64,000 bases of DNA from Neofusicoccum parvum (taxonomy: Eukaryota; Ascomycota; Dothideomycetes; Botryosphaeriales; Botryosphaeriaceae). The stretch covers positions 806,001-870,000 of the forward strand of contig CP087212.1 of assembly GCA_020912385.1 (NCBI GenBank). Reading direction: 5' to 3'. Under the pieces are notes generated by a model. It saw only the letters and a program-made list of their open reading frames with translations. It made no database searches and had not been told where the DNA came from. The position numbers and the translations under genes were made by a program. Shown one piece after another: positions 44,347-56,235 of the stretch. Every line of letters begins with the position of its first letter. Position 1 is the stretch's first letter.

Positions 44347-47044
44347 ATGCCCGACTCGCAGGACGACAGCGCGCACTCCCGCAGCGCATCGGCGGCGCGG
44401 CCTGCCCACCAGCACGCCCCGACAACACCCAGCCAGCTGCGAGAGTCGCACTATCCCTCACCGTCGCCCGAAGTCTCGACACACACCGACTTTGGCCGCC
44501 CCGGTGAGCCCTCCAGCGCCAAGAGTGGGGCGCATCGCAGCAGCTCCGATGTGGATAACAACGGCACTCGGCCCACTGTTGCCGGCCATGGCTCTCCCAC
44601 CTCTGCACGCCCTTCTACACCCGCCCAGACTGCGCTCGACGCGCCCGACCAAAACGTGCGAACACGCCTGCTGAGCCCGCGCGACGGCGAGAGAAGTCCG
44701 GTCCACGGGTCGGAAAATCACCCGCACATTATGTCGCCCACGAGATCGCCGCGGCCCGAGACGTCGAGAAGCTATGGCAGCTTCAACTCGGAGATCCTGC
44801 GCGACGGCTTCGGTGGCCGCTATCCTGGCGACGACACAGACAACACTCCCGGTGCGGCAACCCCGTTGCTGGGTGACTCGGTGACGGATGGCCTGCTGGG
44901 CGGCCACGGCAAGCACAGCAGCACAACCTCGTGGCTTGCGGACATGCATGGAATCAGGAATAAGAAAATGATGTGCGTATCATGGCTGCTCCGATGGGAA
45001 ACTTCCAGGCAGTCCGAGCCTTACTGACGCGGTCGAAACAGGTACCTTGCCTACTACGTGCCCATCTTCAATTGGTTCCCGCAATACAAGCTGCACCATC
45101 TGCGCGGCGACCTCGTGGCTGCCATTACCATGGCCTCATTTTACATTCCCATGTCACTATCATACGCCTCGAATCTCGGTCACATCCCACCAGTGAATGG
45201 GCTGTACAGCTTCTTCATCAACCCGCTCATCTACGCAATCCTCGGCACGGCGCCTATGATGGTCGTTGGACCAGAGGCACCAGGCTCCCTGCTCACCGGC
45301 GAGGTTGTCCGGGAAAATATTAGAAAGGGAAAGGCCGGAGATGATGAGGCAGAGCTGAATGCAGAGATTGCTGGCATCACGACATTCTTCGCAGGCTTTG
45401 TTATCCTGCTCGGTGGACTGTTTCGCCTTGGATTTCTCGACAACGTTCTCAGCAGACCGTTCCTGCGGGGCTTCATCAGCGCCATCGGCGTGGTGATTTT
45501 CATTGACCAGCTCATCCCGCAGCTGGGCATTGCCCGCCTCGCCGAGGGACCCCAGGGTGTCTCACACGCTAGTGCTGTTGAAAAGCTCATATTCATCATC
45601 AAACACATCGGCCAAGCGCACAAACTGACTTGTGCTGTCTCGTTTGGGGCGTTCTTTATAATCATGTTTTTTAGGTTGGTTGCATAGTTCTCTGCGGATG
45701 AAAAACTCTCTGATCGAATATAGGGAACTCAAGAAGCGCCTTCAACCCCGCTATCCAGGCGCCGCATATATTCCGGATCGTTTTGTCGTGGTTGTACTGT
45801 CCGTAATCCTCACCTGGCAATTACGCTGGGATGAACAGGGCCTAGCAATCCTGGGAGACGTCAACACTGCTGGTGGCCACCTCTTTAAGGTTCACTTCCC
45901 CTTCGATACTTCGCACCTTAAATACGCATCGGACGCGTTCGAGACTGCATTTGTAATTGCGCTGCTGGGCTTTTTTGAGTCCTCGGTGGCGGCAAAGAGC
46001 TTGCCTCATGCCAAGGACGGCATCAAGAACTACAATACTAGCACGAACCGGGAGCTCGTCGCTCTGGGAGTCGCTAACGTCACCGGGGGTCTTTTCATGG
46101 CGCTACCCGCTTTCGGCGGATATGGCCGAAGCAAAGTCAACTACTCCACCGGTGGCAGGACGCCGATGAGTAATGTTTTCCTCAGTCTCATCACCCTTAT
46201 GTGCCTGCTTTTCCTGCTCCCATACTTCTACTATCTCCCGGTAAGTTTAATTATGAGCTGTCGCAAGCCACATTGCAGCTGACGTCCAATACAGAAGGGT
46301 GTGCTCTCGGCCATGGTCGGTGTTGTCGCTTATTCCCTCGTGGAAGAAGCACCACACGATATTCATTTCTTCTTTAAGATCCGTGGCTGGTCCGAGCTGG
46401 GTCTGATGCTCATCATTTTCCTGGTCACCATTTTTTGGGATTTGAAGAAGGGCATTGCTGTTGGTATCGGTCTCTCGCTACTGCGCGTCATCAAGCACGC
46501 GACACGTCCGCGCATCCAAATTCTCGGCCGCGTGCCCGGTACAGTAGATCGTTTCGATAACGCGGAACTGGACCCGGGCAGGCTTGAGTTTGTCGAGGGC
46601 TGCCTGATTGTCAAGATTCCCGAGCCACTGACGTTCGCGAACACGGGCAGCTTGCGCAATCGCCTCAAGCGCCTCGAGGAGCACGGAACGAACGCAGCCC
46701 ACCCGGCTCTGCCACGTGTGCGTCGCGAGGAGCACAACAAGAACGTCATTTTCGACGTCCATGGAGTGACCTCGCTCGACGGCGCTGGTGCACAGGTGCT
46801 TCTCGAAATCGTCCAGAACTACGTGGACAGGGGCGTGAGGGTATTCTTCTGCCGTGTGCCTCGTGAGGGCAGCGAGGTCTGGAGGCTGTTCCAGCAAAGC
46901 GGCATCGTTGAAACGGCTGGAGGGCCCAGGCATTTTGTCAAGAGTGTCGATCAGGCCCTTCGCATGACAGAACTAGAAAGTTTGACCGAGGCTCTGGAGA
47001 GGGACAGGGACAGGGACAGCGGCAGCATCGAGAGCCGCTCATAG
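44347..47044 (+). CDS. SulP family anion transporter with STAS domain
   Basis: Four exons (44347-44972, 45042-45674, 45724-46240, 46295-47044), 841 aa. A cytosolic N-terminus of about 220 residues is Ser/Pro rich and probably phosphorylated. It is followed by the transport core: YYVPIFNWFPQYKLHHLRGD entry, ASFYIPMSLSYASNLGHIPP, and about 10-12 membrane helices (PMMVVGPEAPGSLL, FISAIGVVIFIDQLIPQLG, ALGVANVTGGLFMALPAFGG). A C-terminal STAS domain follows (RFVEGCLIVKIPEPLTFANT region and NVIFDVHGVTSLDGAGAQVL), with an RDRDRDRDS tail. SulP proteins carry sulfate or other anions. The long N-terminus is more like the fungal vacuolar/Ygr125w-type branch than plasma-membrane sulfate permeases, but the substrate is not shown. 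Confidence 0.9.
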
Positions 47045-48955
47045 ATGCGAAGAAAGATCGTGAGGAGCAATCCCCCGGTTACGAGAGGATTCGAAATGGG
47101 AGGAGGAGAAGGAGGACGATGACGACGTTGAGAAAAGTCTTTTGCAGGCGGGCGGTTGTTATTGATGTCTGAGCATCATGGCGGAGTTGGACTCGTCTTG
47201 TTATTGTCAGTCGTTTGGAAAGGTAGTGTTTGAGTTTTCTTCTTCTGGCGACGCCAGATCATGGTAAAAGGCAAGCTGCGCACAGCTTGTATGAGAGAAT
47301 AGATGACAGGAAGCATTGCACGTGCGCTATACATTAGGCCGTACCCGGAAAACTGGGTACCATTATCGCACTAAAACAAGGAGTAACAGAAAAGATACCT
47401 CGCGCAGTCTTGAATGTTGTAGCCAATGCTGATGCGCCATGCACCGCAGATCGTGTGAAGTAATAAGCGGGAGTTGATTCGCTAGCCTGCGCTGGTTCGT
47501 TTCCAGGGTAGCAGCGCAACCAGATGGCGGTCACTCCTCAAGGGCTACGGCACACTGGTACGTGCAACAAAGGGAGAGTTGAGTAGATGCTTACACGTGC
47601 CAGGCTTTTGTTCGTGCCACAGGCGCCTCGCTTGGGAAAGAACTGCGGGAGTGAAGATAAGAGCCTGGGCTGGGCTACCACAGCTGGTCGTCTTCAACCA
47701 GCGTCATCAGTTTGGCTCGAGTCGTGATTGATACCTCGCCCCCTGTGTCTATACTTCTCCGAGAGTCACCCGAAGAAAAATGAAGGCGTTGCCATAAAGT
47801 GTGTTTCTGTCCGCAAAGTTCAAGGGTCCGTGTGTGCGTGGCCCCGTGGGGATTTGGAAAAAAGAGTGGGGAAAGCGAACGGGCCAGCCAACGATCTCGC
47901 CTCCATGACCACCATCTCGGCTTTTGCATGACGCGGGCAGCGCCCCGAGCGACGGCGTGCTCGTTCAACTGCCATGGAGATAGCCGTTTGTGCCGCACCG
48001 TGCCCCTCGGGAAGCAGCTGACTCAACTCAGCGTAGTCTCGCCCGCCCAGTGAAGGCTGGCGTTATTTCCAAGAGCTTCCAAAGGCCTTCTTATCATGAC
48101 AATTCGCGATCGGCCTACAGAACAACGTCCGTACGCCCGCTCACCCTTTCCGACAGCGCGCATTTACACCTGGACGGACGGCTGCTGGGCGCTGACATGC
48201 GGTTTCACCCAAGAACCCCGATTGCCGCTCTCCGCCTACAACTAGGCCCTGTGCAGTAAGTCCGCCGCGGTGTGCAAGGACGGCCGTCCAGTCAGAGCCG
48301 ACGGTGAACGCCGAGTGTGGGGAAAGAAGCTCCGGCGGGGGCGTGAAGGATTCCTGGGCGAGGGCTGGGCGGGCTGGGCCGACATCGATGGCTTGAGCCA
48401 GCGCTCGACGCTTCGCCCATTATCGGGAGGCTCAATGCAGCGCACACGGCTGACGGCGGCTGACACGGTCGCATCAGGATCGCTTTGGCCCTGCCCGCTG
48501 GTTGCCCGCTGTGCCGCGTGTGCCTCTGAATCGTGCAAACGCCGTAGCCTTCATCCGAGGGTATAAGAACGCGCCTCGCTCGCATCCACTGCTGGGCGTC
48601 GCTTGGTATCGGTGCTTGTCTCTGCCCACTCTTCTCGGCGCCAACGTTAGCCGGCTCCCAGCGACGCTTGAAACATCTTGGCTGCAGCGTTGGCGTACCA
48701 CGCGCAAAGCTTCGCTGCTCAAATCGCTGGTCCTCCGGCTGCTTCACAGTCGCGTCCAAGGCTCGAACTAAAGCAAACCCACTGCTCACCGGGCTGCAGT
48801 AGCTCTACGTGAGTAGAGCTTAAAAGCAGCGTCAGCAGCAGCAACAGTTCCTGCCGATCAACCCAAGCAGCACACCAAGTTCGCACCCACGTCTCTTGGC
48901 CGCCCCGCCGCTCTGTTTTCCTAACGCATCCCCGTCGATAGCACCAAACGAAACC
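47045..48955. promoter_or_regulatory. 1.9-kb upstream region of the JEN-type permease
   Basis: No gene seen. It holds the SulP 3' flank and a long promoter for the permease. SYGGRG words of CreA/Mig1 type occur at 48317-48322 (GTGGGG) and 48335-48340 (GCGGGG), about 620-640 bp before the ATG. The motif is short and common, so this is a weak hint of carbon control. Confidence 0.4.
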
Positions 48956-50697
48956 ATGTCGGCCGAAAAATACAGCACCGAGCAGGCGGAAGATGTTTTC
49001 GACCGCTCGCCGAACCGGGTTGCTGGTACGAGCGGTGCTGCGCAACCCGATGAGCACATGAGCGTCGGCCGCTACGTCGCGACACGCATTCCCACCCTGA
49101 AGCCGCCCATGGCTAAGGCCCCGAACCCATTCAAGCTGCTGGCCCTTCTGAACACGCAGCAATGGCTCTTCTTCCTCGTCGCCTTCTTTGCGTGGTCGTG
49201 GGATGCATTCGACTTCTTCACCGTTAGCTTGACGTGAGTTTTCACCTCAAGATCATCTGCAAAACTCACACGCTGACTGTTGCAAATCACAGCGTCGAGG
49301 ACCTCGCCGAACAATTCGACAAGAGCAAGAAGGACATAACCTGGGGAATCACGCTGGTGCTGATGCTCCGTTCCGTCGGCGCCATTATTTTCGGTGTCGC
49401 AGCCGACCGCTGGGGACGCAAGTGGCCATTCGTCGTTAATAACCTCCTCTTCATCGTGCTCGAGCTGGGCACTGGTTTCTGCAACACCTACAAGCAATTC
49501 TTGGGCGTGCGCGCACTCTTCGGTATCGCCATGGGTGGTCTGTACGGTAACGCGGCGGCGACGGCCCTTGAGGACTGCCCTCCACAAGCGCGCGGAATCG
49601 TCTCGGGTATGCTGCAGCAGGGGTACGCGTTCGGGTATCTGCTGGCGACGGTCTTCGCGAGGGGTCTGGTGAATACCACGAGCCATGGTTGGCGGCCTGT
49701 AAGTTTGCTCCCTTGCTGAAAGGTGGATCATTGATCACTGACATCACGACCAGCTCTTCTGGTTCGGCGCCTGCCCGCCTGTCCTGATCATCATTTTCCG
49801 TCTCTGCTTGCCTGAGACGCAGGCGTACCGTGAGCGCGAGGCGGTGCGCGAGGCCGGGCACAACGTGGGCAAGACCTTCATCGCTGAGGGCAAGGTTGCG
49901 CTCAAGAAGCACTGGCTCCTGCTCATCTACATGGTCCTGCTTATGGCAGGCTTCAATTTCATGGTAGACTATCCCATCCTCCGCCTTGATAGCTAGCGGT
50001 CAGAGCATTCTAACACTCGTGACAGTCACATGGCTCCCAGGATCTCTACCCCACTATGCTAGAGAACCAGTACAACTTCAGCGCCGACGCGGTGACGGTC
50101 ACGCAGGTGGTTGCGAACCTGGGCGCCATGACGGGCGGCACGGTAATCGGGTACTGCTCGCAGATCTTCGGGCGGCGCTTCAGCATCATCGTCATCTGCG
50201 TCCTCGGCGGCGCCTTGCTGTACCCCTACACTTTTGTCTCCGACACCAAGATCATCGCACCCGCCTTCTTCGAGCAGTTCTGCGTCCAGGGCGCCTGGGG
50301 TGTCATCCCCATCCACCTGATGGAGCTGTCACCCGGCAGCTTCAGGACCTTCGTCGTCGGCACTAGCTACCAGCTCGGTAACTTGGTCAGCAGCGCGTCC
50401 AGTACCATCGAGGCCACCATTGGCGAGCGCTTCCCGCTGCCACCAAAGGGCAAGACCGCGAGGTACGAGTACGGAAAGGTCATTTGCATCTTCATGGGCT
50501 GTGTCTACGCGTACGTCATCCTGCTCACCTTAGTCGGCCCCGAGTACCGTGGTAGGGACTTCGATGTTGCGCACGACAGCGATATGGAAGAGGCCGCGAA
50601 TGTGGACCATGAGGGAATTGAGCGGATTGTGCACCCTGGCGCAAATGCTACCCAGAGTGATGACGGCAAGGGAACAGCGATGAAGGAGGTTGTTTAA
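48956..50697 (+). CDS. JEN-type monocarboxylate/dicarboxylate proton symporter (MFS)
   Basis: Four exons (48956-49233, 49293-49698, 49754-49963, 50026-50697), 521 aa. Plasma-membrane carrier for lactate, pyruvate, acetate or dicarboxylates. The diagnostic JEN signature N-x-x-S/T-H-x-S/T-Q-D-x-x-x-T is perfect as NFMSHGSQDLYPT (residues 296-308, across the exon 3/4 join). Other marks: WSWDAFDFFTVSLT in helix 1, GVAADRWGRKWP between helices 2 and 3, MGGLYGNAAATALEDCPPQARG, and LMELSPGSFRTFVVGTSYQLGN. Twelve hydrophobic segments can be counted. Fungal JEN genes are usually repressed by glucose and induced by organic acids; the promoter here has only weak CreA-like words. Confidence 0.93.
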
Positions 50698-51540
50698 TGG
50701 AGGAAAGAATAATCGTGTTTAGTTAAATAGTTGTTGCCATGTCCCCGTGCAAAGCAAATCAGCGCTGTTGTGTTCCCCAACACTCTTGAGAAAGGAAATT
50801 GAACAAAGATCGTGATACATAGGGTATTGTTTTGAATGTGACAGTTCCCGCAGTTCGCGGAATTGCAGTGGAGGTCTAAATAGGCAATGCCAAGCCTTTA
50901 TTACGTGACCCTCGCGTTAGGTGTCGTCGGCCCGCGCGGGCTCTGAAATATCGTGAGGCATCCGAAGCATCCGTCCGAACGTGAGAGCGAATGTAAAAGA
51001 TGATATCTCGTCTCGACGAATGCTCCCAGTCACCGTGTGCCCTTCTACTTCAGAACTTCGCGGACCAACTGCGTAGTAGTCATGCGACACCGATCTCGCC
51101 TCGCTCGAACTCAAATATTCCCCGGTGATGCGGGATGTCTTGCAGAGGCAGAGCCCCTCCGCCTAAGCTTCGGTGGATTCCGTTTTGGGCTTCTTCGTCC
51201 AGGAGACTCAGGTCCGACTCCGGACTCAGCGTGTCGGACTGACTTGCTCGGGGAGGTGTCTCCTGCGTCCCCCCCGACGTCACCGTTCGGGGCGCCGACG
51301 TCACCATTTGCGGAATGGAGTCCATTAGTTTTTGGCGGAGACTTGTTGGAGATCCGCGGGCCGGTGTTGAGGTGGGTGCGAGGTGTTTCGAAGGGTGTTG
51401 TTGCTGGCGGGGTGCGGGGCGGCGAGGGCGGCGAGTTTGGCCGAAGGCGTGGCTTTTTGACGGCTCCATCTGCGCCTGAACTGGTAGGTTATTCATCTGT
51501 TACCGTCTGCCGCGCGGGTGCCCACCGAGAATAACGAAGC
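50698..51540. other. Convergent interval of 0.8 kb with a possible broken orphan gene
   Basis: Between the permease and the BTB gene, which converge. Apart from the doubtful minus-strand frame pair listed separately, only 3' flanks are seen. Confidence 0.4.
50917..51496 (-). pseudogene. Possible small orphan gene with a frame break
   Basis: Two overlapping minus-strand frames, 51496-51080 and 51114-50917, read as protein-like: MNNLPVQAQMEPSKSHAF to HRGIFEFERGEIG in the first, SSSEARSVSHDYYAVGPRSS and GHTVTGSIRRDEISSFTF in the second. They are offset by one base and overlap at the FEFERGE/SSSEAR segment, so joining needs a +1/-1 shift rather than an intron. No known family is recognised. It may be a decayed gene, a sequencing error, or chance. 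Confidence 0.25.
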
Positions 51541-52533
51541 CTAGAGGAATTCGTATTCACCTTCTTTTCCCTTGCCGTTGCCGTAACAATTGGGCCCGTC
51601 TTCGTGGTCGTGGTATTGGCACTCATTGCCTGTCGTGGGATCGTCAAATAGGACGCCGCCAGAGCCTGATTTGATAGCGTTGACAAGATCAATGGCGAAG
51701 TCTGGATTGTCTGTGAAACAGGAACGGTAGTTGTCGGCGTCTCGGTCGTTGTCCGGGTCCATGATCTGGCGGGCAGCGATCCGTGTCATTAGCACGCGAA
51801 AGGGCGAACCCTCTGGGCTTTTCTGGTAGATGTCATTGATCTCGTCCGCGTCAGGGACTAGCCGCGCCTCGCTTAAGCCCTTTCGATATTGGTCGATGGC
51901 CATATTCTTGAGCTGGGGCATGTCGAAGCGCTCACAAAGCATGTACAACTTGTGGCAGGCCACGGCGTAGTCGTACTTGCTGTCAGCGCTGGACAAATCG
52001 CTCACATCCTCCAGCTTGCCCTGATAGAGCCACTTGACGAGCAGTTCGAAGCCCTTTGGATCATCTTCTGGCAACTCCAGCCGGTTCCCGGTCTTGTTCT
52101 TGGTGGATTCATTCGTCTGGAGTTCGGAGGCGAGGTACTCGGAGTGGTAGGAGAGCAGGTTGCGGTGGAGGGACCATTGCCGCTTGTTTTCGCCGGCGCC
52201 GACAAAGACGTCGACGAGAGGGCCGGAGAGAAGCCTGGCGCGCTCGTTCTTAGCATGTGCTTGCACGCGTAGACGGTGCGAGTAGATGCGCCACGGCAGC
52301 GGAGGCCGCGATCGCTTCTCCCTCGGCGGTGCATTCTCGCAGCCAGCGAGCGCAGCATCAGGAGGGAAAATGAAATCGGGGAGTGGCTCAGCGAGGACGT
52401 ACTCGGCGTAGGTGGTTGCGGGCGCGTCGCCGATGTTGGAGACAGAGGTCATGGTGCGGAGACGGCGACGCTTGGGGCGCGGGTAGGCGAAGTCGCGGAC
52501 GAAGATGACGCTGGGATCGTCGGCCCAGTGCAT
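51541..52533 (-). CDS. BTB/POZ domain protein
   Basis: Single exon, 330 aa. The BTB fold begins around residue 100: LVDVFVGAGENKRQWSLHR, LLSYHSEYLASEL, LPEDDPKGFELLVKWLYQGK, and the alpha-helical DYAVACHKLYMLCERFDMPQLKNMAIDQY. This is the common fungal stand-alone BTB type, for which no general function is known; some BTB proteins are Cullin-3 adaptors. The N-terminus contains a basic PRPKRRRLR segment that could be a nuclear signal. Start at 52533 includes it; an inner ATG (MTSVSN, 52452) would remove it. The C-terminus is rich in Cys, His and acidic residues. Confidence 0.82.
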   Translation of the reverse strand: MHWADDPSVIFVRDFAYPRPKRRRLRTMTSVSNIGDAPATTYAEYVLAEPLPDFIFPPDAALAGCENAPPREKRSRPPLPWRIYSHRLRVQAHAKNERARLLSGPLVDVFVGAGENKRQWSLHRNLLSYHSEYLASELQTNESTKNKTGNRLELPEDDPKGFELLVKWLYQGKLEDVSDLSSADSKYDYAVACHKLYMLCERFDMPQLKNMAIDQYRKGLSEARLVPDADEINDIYQKSPEGSPFRVLMTRIAARQIMDPDNDRDADNYRSCFTDNPDFAIDLVNAIKSGSGGVLFDDPTTGNECQYHDHEDGPNCYGNGKGKEGEYEFL

Positions 52534-52855
52534 GCGACCGACTTTAAGGGGCGATTGCGATGCGACACATAGGCTTCGAGGGCGTGGCGACGCGGGCGCA
52601 TGGCGTTGCGAAGCGTTACAGAGCGGGCGGGAAAGCAGGTCACTGGGCGGCAGACAGGCTGCTGAGGACTAGCGGCGGTGGTTGGCTGCGGGCGGGGATG
52701 CGACAGGGGTTGCTCGGGCCACGCACCTCTTGAGTGGAACGCGTCGACGCGCCTCGCGTCTCTGCGATTGTGCTGCGCTCCCAAGCTCCCACACACCACA
52801 TCGCGGTCCGCTGCCACCGCCCCAGCGCCGCTGCTCAGCACGCCAAATTCCGCCA
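52534..52855. promoter_or_regulatory. Divergent promoter region BTB gene / CTF18
   Basis: 322 bp, GC rich. ACGCGT at 52739-52744 lies 112-117 bp upstream of the CTF18 ATG, a plausible MBF (MCB) site for a replication gene. The word is common in this GC-rich window (about 20 occurrences), so weight is low. Confidence 0.4.
52739..52744 (+). promoter_or_regulatory. MCB-like box upstream of CTF18
   Basis: ACGCGT palindrome, the MBF core consensus, in the short divergent promoter of a DNA-replication gene. Inferred only from position. Confidence 0.3.
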
Positions 52856-55800
52856 ATGGTCCAGTCAGACCCACCCGACCTCCCATCCTCTTTCGATCCT
52901 GCCCTGTTCCTACATTCCGAAGAGCCTCCCTCGCTCTGTGACGCGACGCTCCCAACCAGTTCTCACTCCGACGAGTTCGAAGCACTCTACCTTCAGACCA
53001 AGGAAACCACTGCTGCCAAAACCAGCCAGGGCATTGTTATCCAGCACCGCGCGTGGAAAGTCCCTGAGGTCTTCCGCAGCGAGGAAGATTACTTCACTGG
53101 TGATACCTCCAGTCCCATCCGCGCAGAACGCGTCTGACGGTGCACAGAAACACCGATCAAGAAGCAGCATAAGTTGCAGAATTTCTCGATTCCAATTGCA
53201 CCAACATCAAGCCCGCGTGCCCCACCCTCCTCGCCACCGTTGCCAGCCATGCCGCTCATCTCATCACCGGTGGCGTATCCGGCCAGCTCCTCGCCCGTCG
53301 TGGACTCTCCCAGGAAGAGAAGGAAAATTGATGATCGCAGAGACCCTCTCCATGCTGTATCTGCGAGCACAGGAAACAAATTGTCGGTTGGGGTCTTTGG
53401 GGATGAATCAGATGAAGACGAGGACTACGCTGCAATCAAGGCCGCGCACAACAAGAGGAAAGCTACAGCAGCGAATGTCTTCAAACAGTTCACAGCGGAG
53501 CGACTGCCGTCTCCTAGAGGCGAAAACTCTTTCTTCGACCACGAAGATGGGCCTGTTGCTAATACGCCTGAGGACGACGTCCTCACTGAGCCTGAACTGC
53601 CGCGTTCCCAACCCATCATGATCTCACAGAGTCGCGACAAAGTCCCAATCACACTAAGAACATGTTCTGGAAAGTCCATATACGTCGCAGAACGCATTCC
53701 GCCCCCCGTAGTTCCGTACGAACAACTTGTTGCGTCCCGTTCGACAGCGAAAACAGGGACGGCAAGGAAGAGCTACTATGGAATAGACATACACTCTCTC
53801 ATGGACCAGGCTAACCAAGAGGCCGTGGAAGACCGCTTGCGACGCCAAAAGATAGATGTGGATGTACCTATGGAAACGGTTGAAGCTCCCGCAGCAGGAA
53901 GAACGCGTCGCACTCTAATGTGGACCGAGAAGTACCGCGCAAAGAAATTTACTGATCTTGTTGGAGACGAGAGGACGCACCGTTCAGTCCTGAGATGGCT
54001 AAAAGCCTGGGACCCCATAGTATTCCCCGGCTCTGCCCGCCCCAAGCCAAAGTTGGCCAAATCTTACGATCAAGCCAATGCGGACGACGAATTCGCCCAC
54101 AGAAAGATTCTACTCCTCACTGGTCCCCCTGGCCTTGGAAAGACAACTCTTGCCCACGTTTGTGCGCGCCAAGCTGGATATGAGATTCAAGAGATCAACG
54201 CCAGTGATGAGCGTAGCAAGGACATCGTGAAAGGTCGCATTAAGGACATGGTTGGTACGGAGAACGTCCGCGGTGTTGATACCCAGACTTCCGCCGGAGC
54301 CAAGGTCAGGAAGGCCGGAAAGCCAGTCTGTGTCGTGGTCGATGAGGTTGACGGCGTGGTTGGCGGGAGTGGGGGAGGTGGCGAGGGAGGCTTCATCAAA
54401 GCCTTAATCGACCTCGTTCATCTCGATCAGAAGAACTCCGGGCCTAAGACCAATGATTCATCATCAAGTGCGACAAGAAAGAAGAAGGGCGACAAATTTC
54501 GTCTCCTACGGCCGCTGATCCTGATCTGCAACGACGTATACCACCCGTCCTTACGCCCTCTCCGCCAGGTATCCATCGCGGAGATCATCCACATCCGTAA
54601 ACCGCCGGTCAACATGGTTGTCCCACGTCTGCATTCAATCTTTCAGAAGGAAGGCATTCCAGCTGACTCCGATGGTGTCCGACGCCTATGTGAGGCAACA
54701 TGGGGTATCAGCAGCCGCAAGGACGGAGGGGGTGGCGGCACTGGAGAAGGTGATGTTCGTGGGGTTATGGTTGTGGGAGAATGGGTAGCCCGGAAGCTCT
54801 TAGCGGAGACTGATGGTAACCGGCGGCTTACCAGGAAATGGATTGAGGATAATATCATCAATGACCTGTCACACGGTGGTGGAGCTGCTAGAGGTCTGGG
54901 TCGAGGAGGCACGAAAGAGATTGTCGAGCGGATTTTCAAAGAAGGAGCTGGCTTTCCGAAGTCTGCTGCTGCGGCACAGGCTGAAACTGCCAACATCGAG
55001 GGAACCAAGGCCATCGGCGTTGCAGAGGCTACCAAACGCTTTGCAATGGATAGGCTAAGAGAGATGGTGAACACGGCTGGTGACACCGACCGTGTCATGA
55101 CGGGTATGCTTCCCCAGTTGTTGCTATACGACTTCTTACTGATTCGAGGGTAGACTGCTTCAGCACATTTGCAAATCAGCCGTTTCAAGATGATACGCTG
55201 CTCAGCAAGCCCAACAACGCTTATAGTTGGTTGCATTTCCACGACTCAATATCAAGCGCAGTTCACAGTGGACAAGAGTGGGAGCTCGCGGGTTACCTCT
55301 CTGTCCCTGTCCTTGCCTTCCACGACCTTTTTGCTTCTTCTATCCGGCCATCACTCGGTTCAAGCGCAGCCACGTTCAGCAAAGGCCGCGGCTTTGGAGA
55401 TAATGGTGCCGACCCCGACGCTGAACCAGCACCTTTCTCCGGCCCCAGCGCACCTTACCAAGTGGTTGAACAAAGCCGTGCCAACCTTGCTGCACTTACT
55501 AGTCTTCAGTCCGGCCTATCACTTGCTCTCGCTCGCATGTATCGCTCTCCTGCGGAGATATCAACCGAGCTCATCCCCTTCGTTCTTCGCATGATCTCCC
55601 CTGAGGTTAAACCCGTTATTATCAATACTGCATCCGCCGGCGCGGATAGAACCAAACCTTTGTCAACAGCTTCCGTCCGTAAAGCCTCGGAAAAGGCACT
55701 GGTCATGCGCGCTGTCAACGCCATGGCCGCAACAGGCGTACGCTTCGAGAAGAGCCGAGTCGAGTTCGGCGCAGACACCAGAGGCGGTGGCTGGATTTAT

Positions 55801-56235
55801 CGTATGGAGCCGCCGCTAGATACGATGGGCAGATTCGAAACCATGGACGGCGCAGGCCAGAAGGATGACAAGGTGCGCTACGCCGTGCGCCAAATCCTGG
55901 ATGCGGAGTTCAGGAAGGAGAGCCTCAGGTTGGACTTGGAAGCCAGAAAGCGGAGAGGCGGAGCCATGGGGTTGGACGACGAGATGTTGGGAGAGGAGGT
56001 GGACCTCAAGCAGGTTGCTGCGGCTGCGGAGAAGAAGATTGTGGTTAAAAAGGACTTCTTTGGTAGAGTCGTTGCGCAGGCGGTGCCGATGACGCCGGTG
56101 GAGAAGGAGAAGAGCAGGAAGGAGAGGGAGGGTAGGGAGGAGGAGGACGAGCAAGTCTGGGTGAGCTTTCACGAAGGATTCTCGAACGCGGTGAGGAAGC
56201 CGATCACGATGTCGGAATTGCTGGGCGGGCTGTAG
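52856..56235 (+). CDS. CTF18: Ctf18, RFC-like clamp loader large subunit
   Basis: Three exons (52856-53099, 53148-55103, 55154-56235), 1093 aa. Ctf18-RFC loads PCNA, acts with leading-strand polymerase and supports sister-chromatid cohesion. Seen: lead-in TEKYRAKKFTDLVGDERTHR, Walker A GPPGLGKTT (about residue 407), Walker B VCVVVDEVDG (about 476), sensor-1 region LILICND, then the RFC collar region RLREMVNTAGDTDRV joined to DCFSTFANQPFQDDTLLSKP. The join at 55103/55154 gives MTDCFSTF; reading through would stop at 55153. The C-terminal block SFHEGFSNAVRKPITMSELL is the Ctf18-specific tail that binds the Dcc1-Ctf8 module. A Gly-rich insert (GGSGGGGEGG) follows Walker B. The N-terminal 230 residues are disordered. 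Confidence 0.93.
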
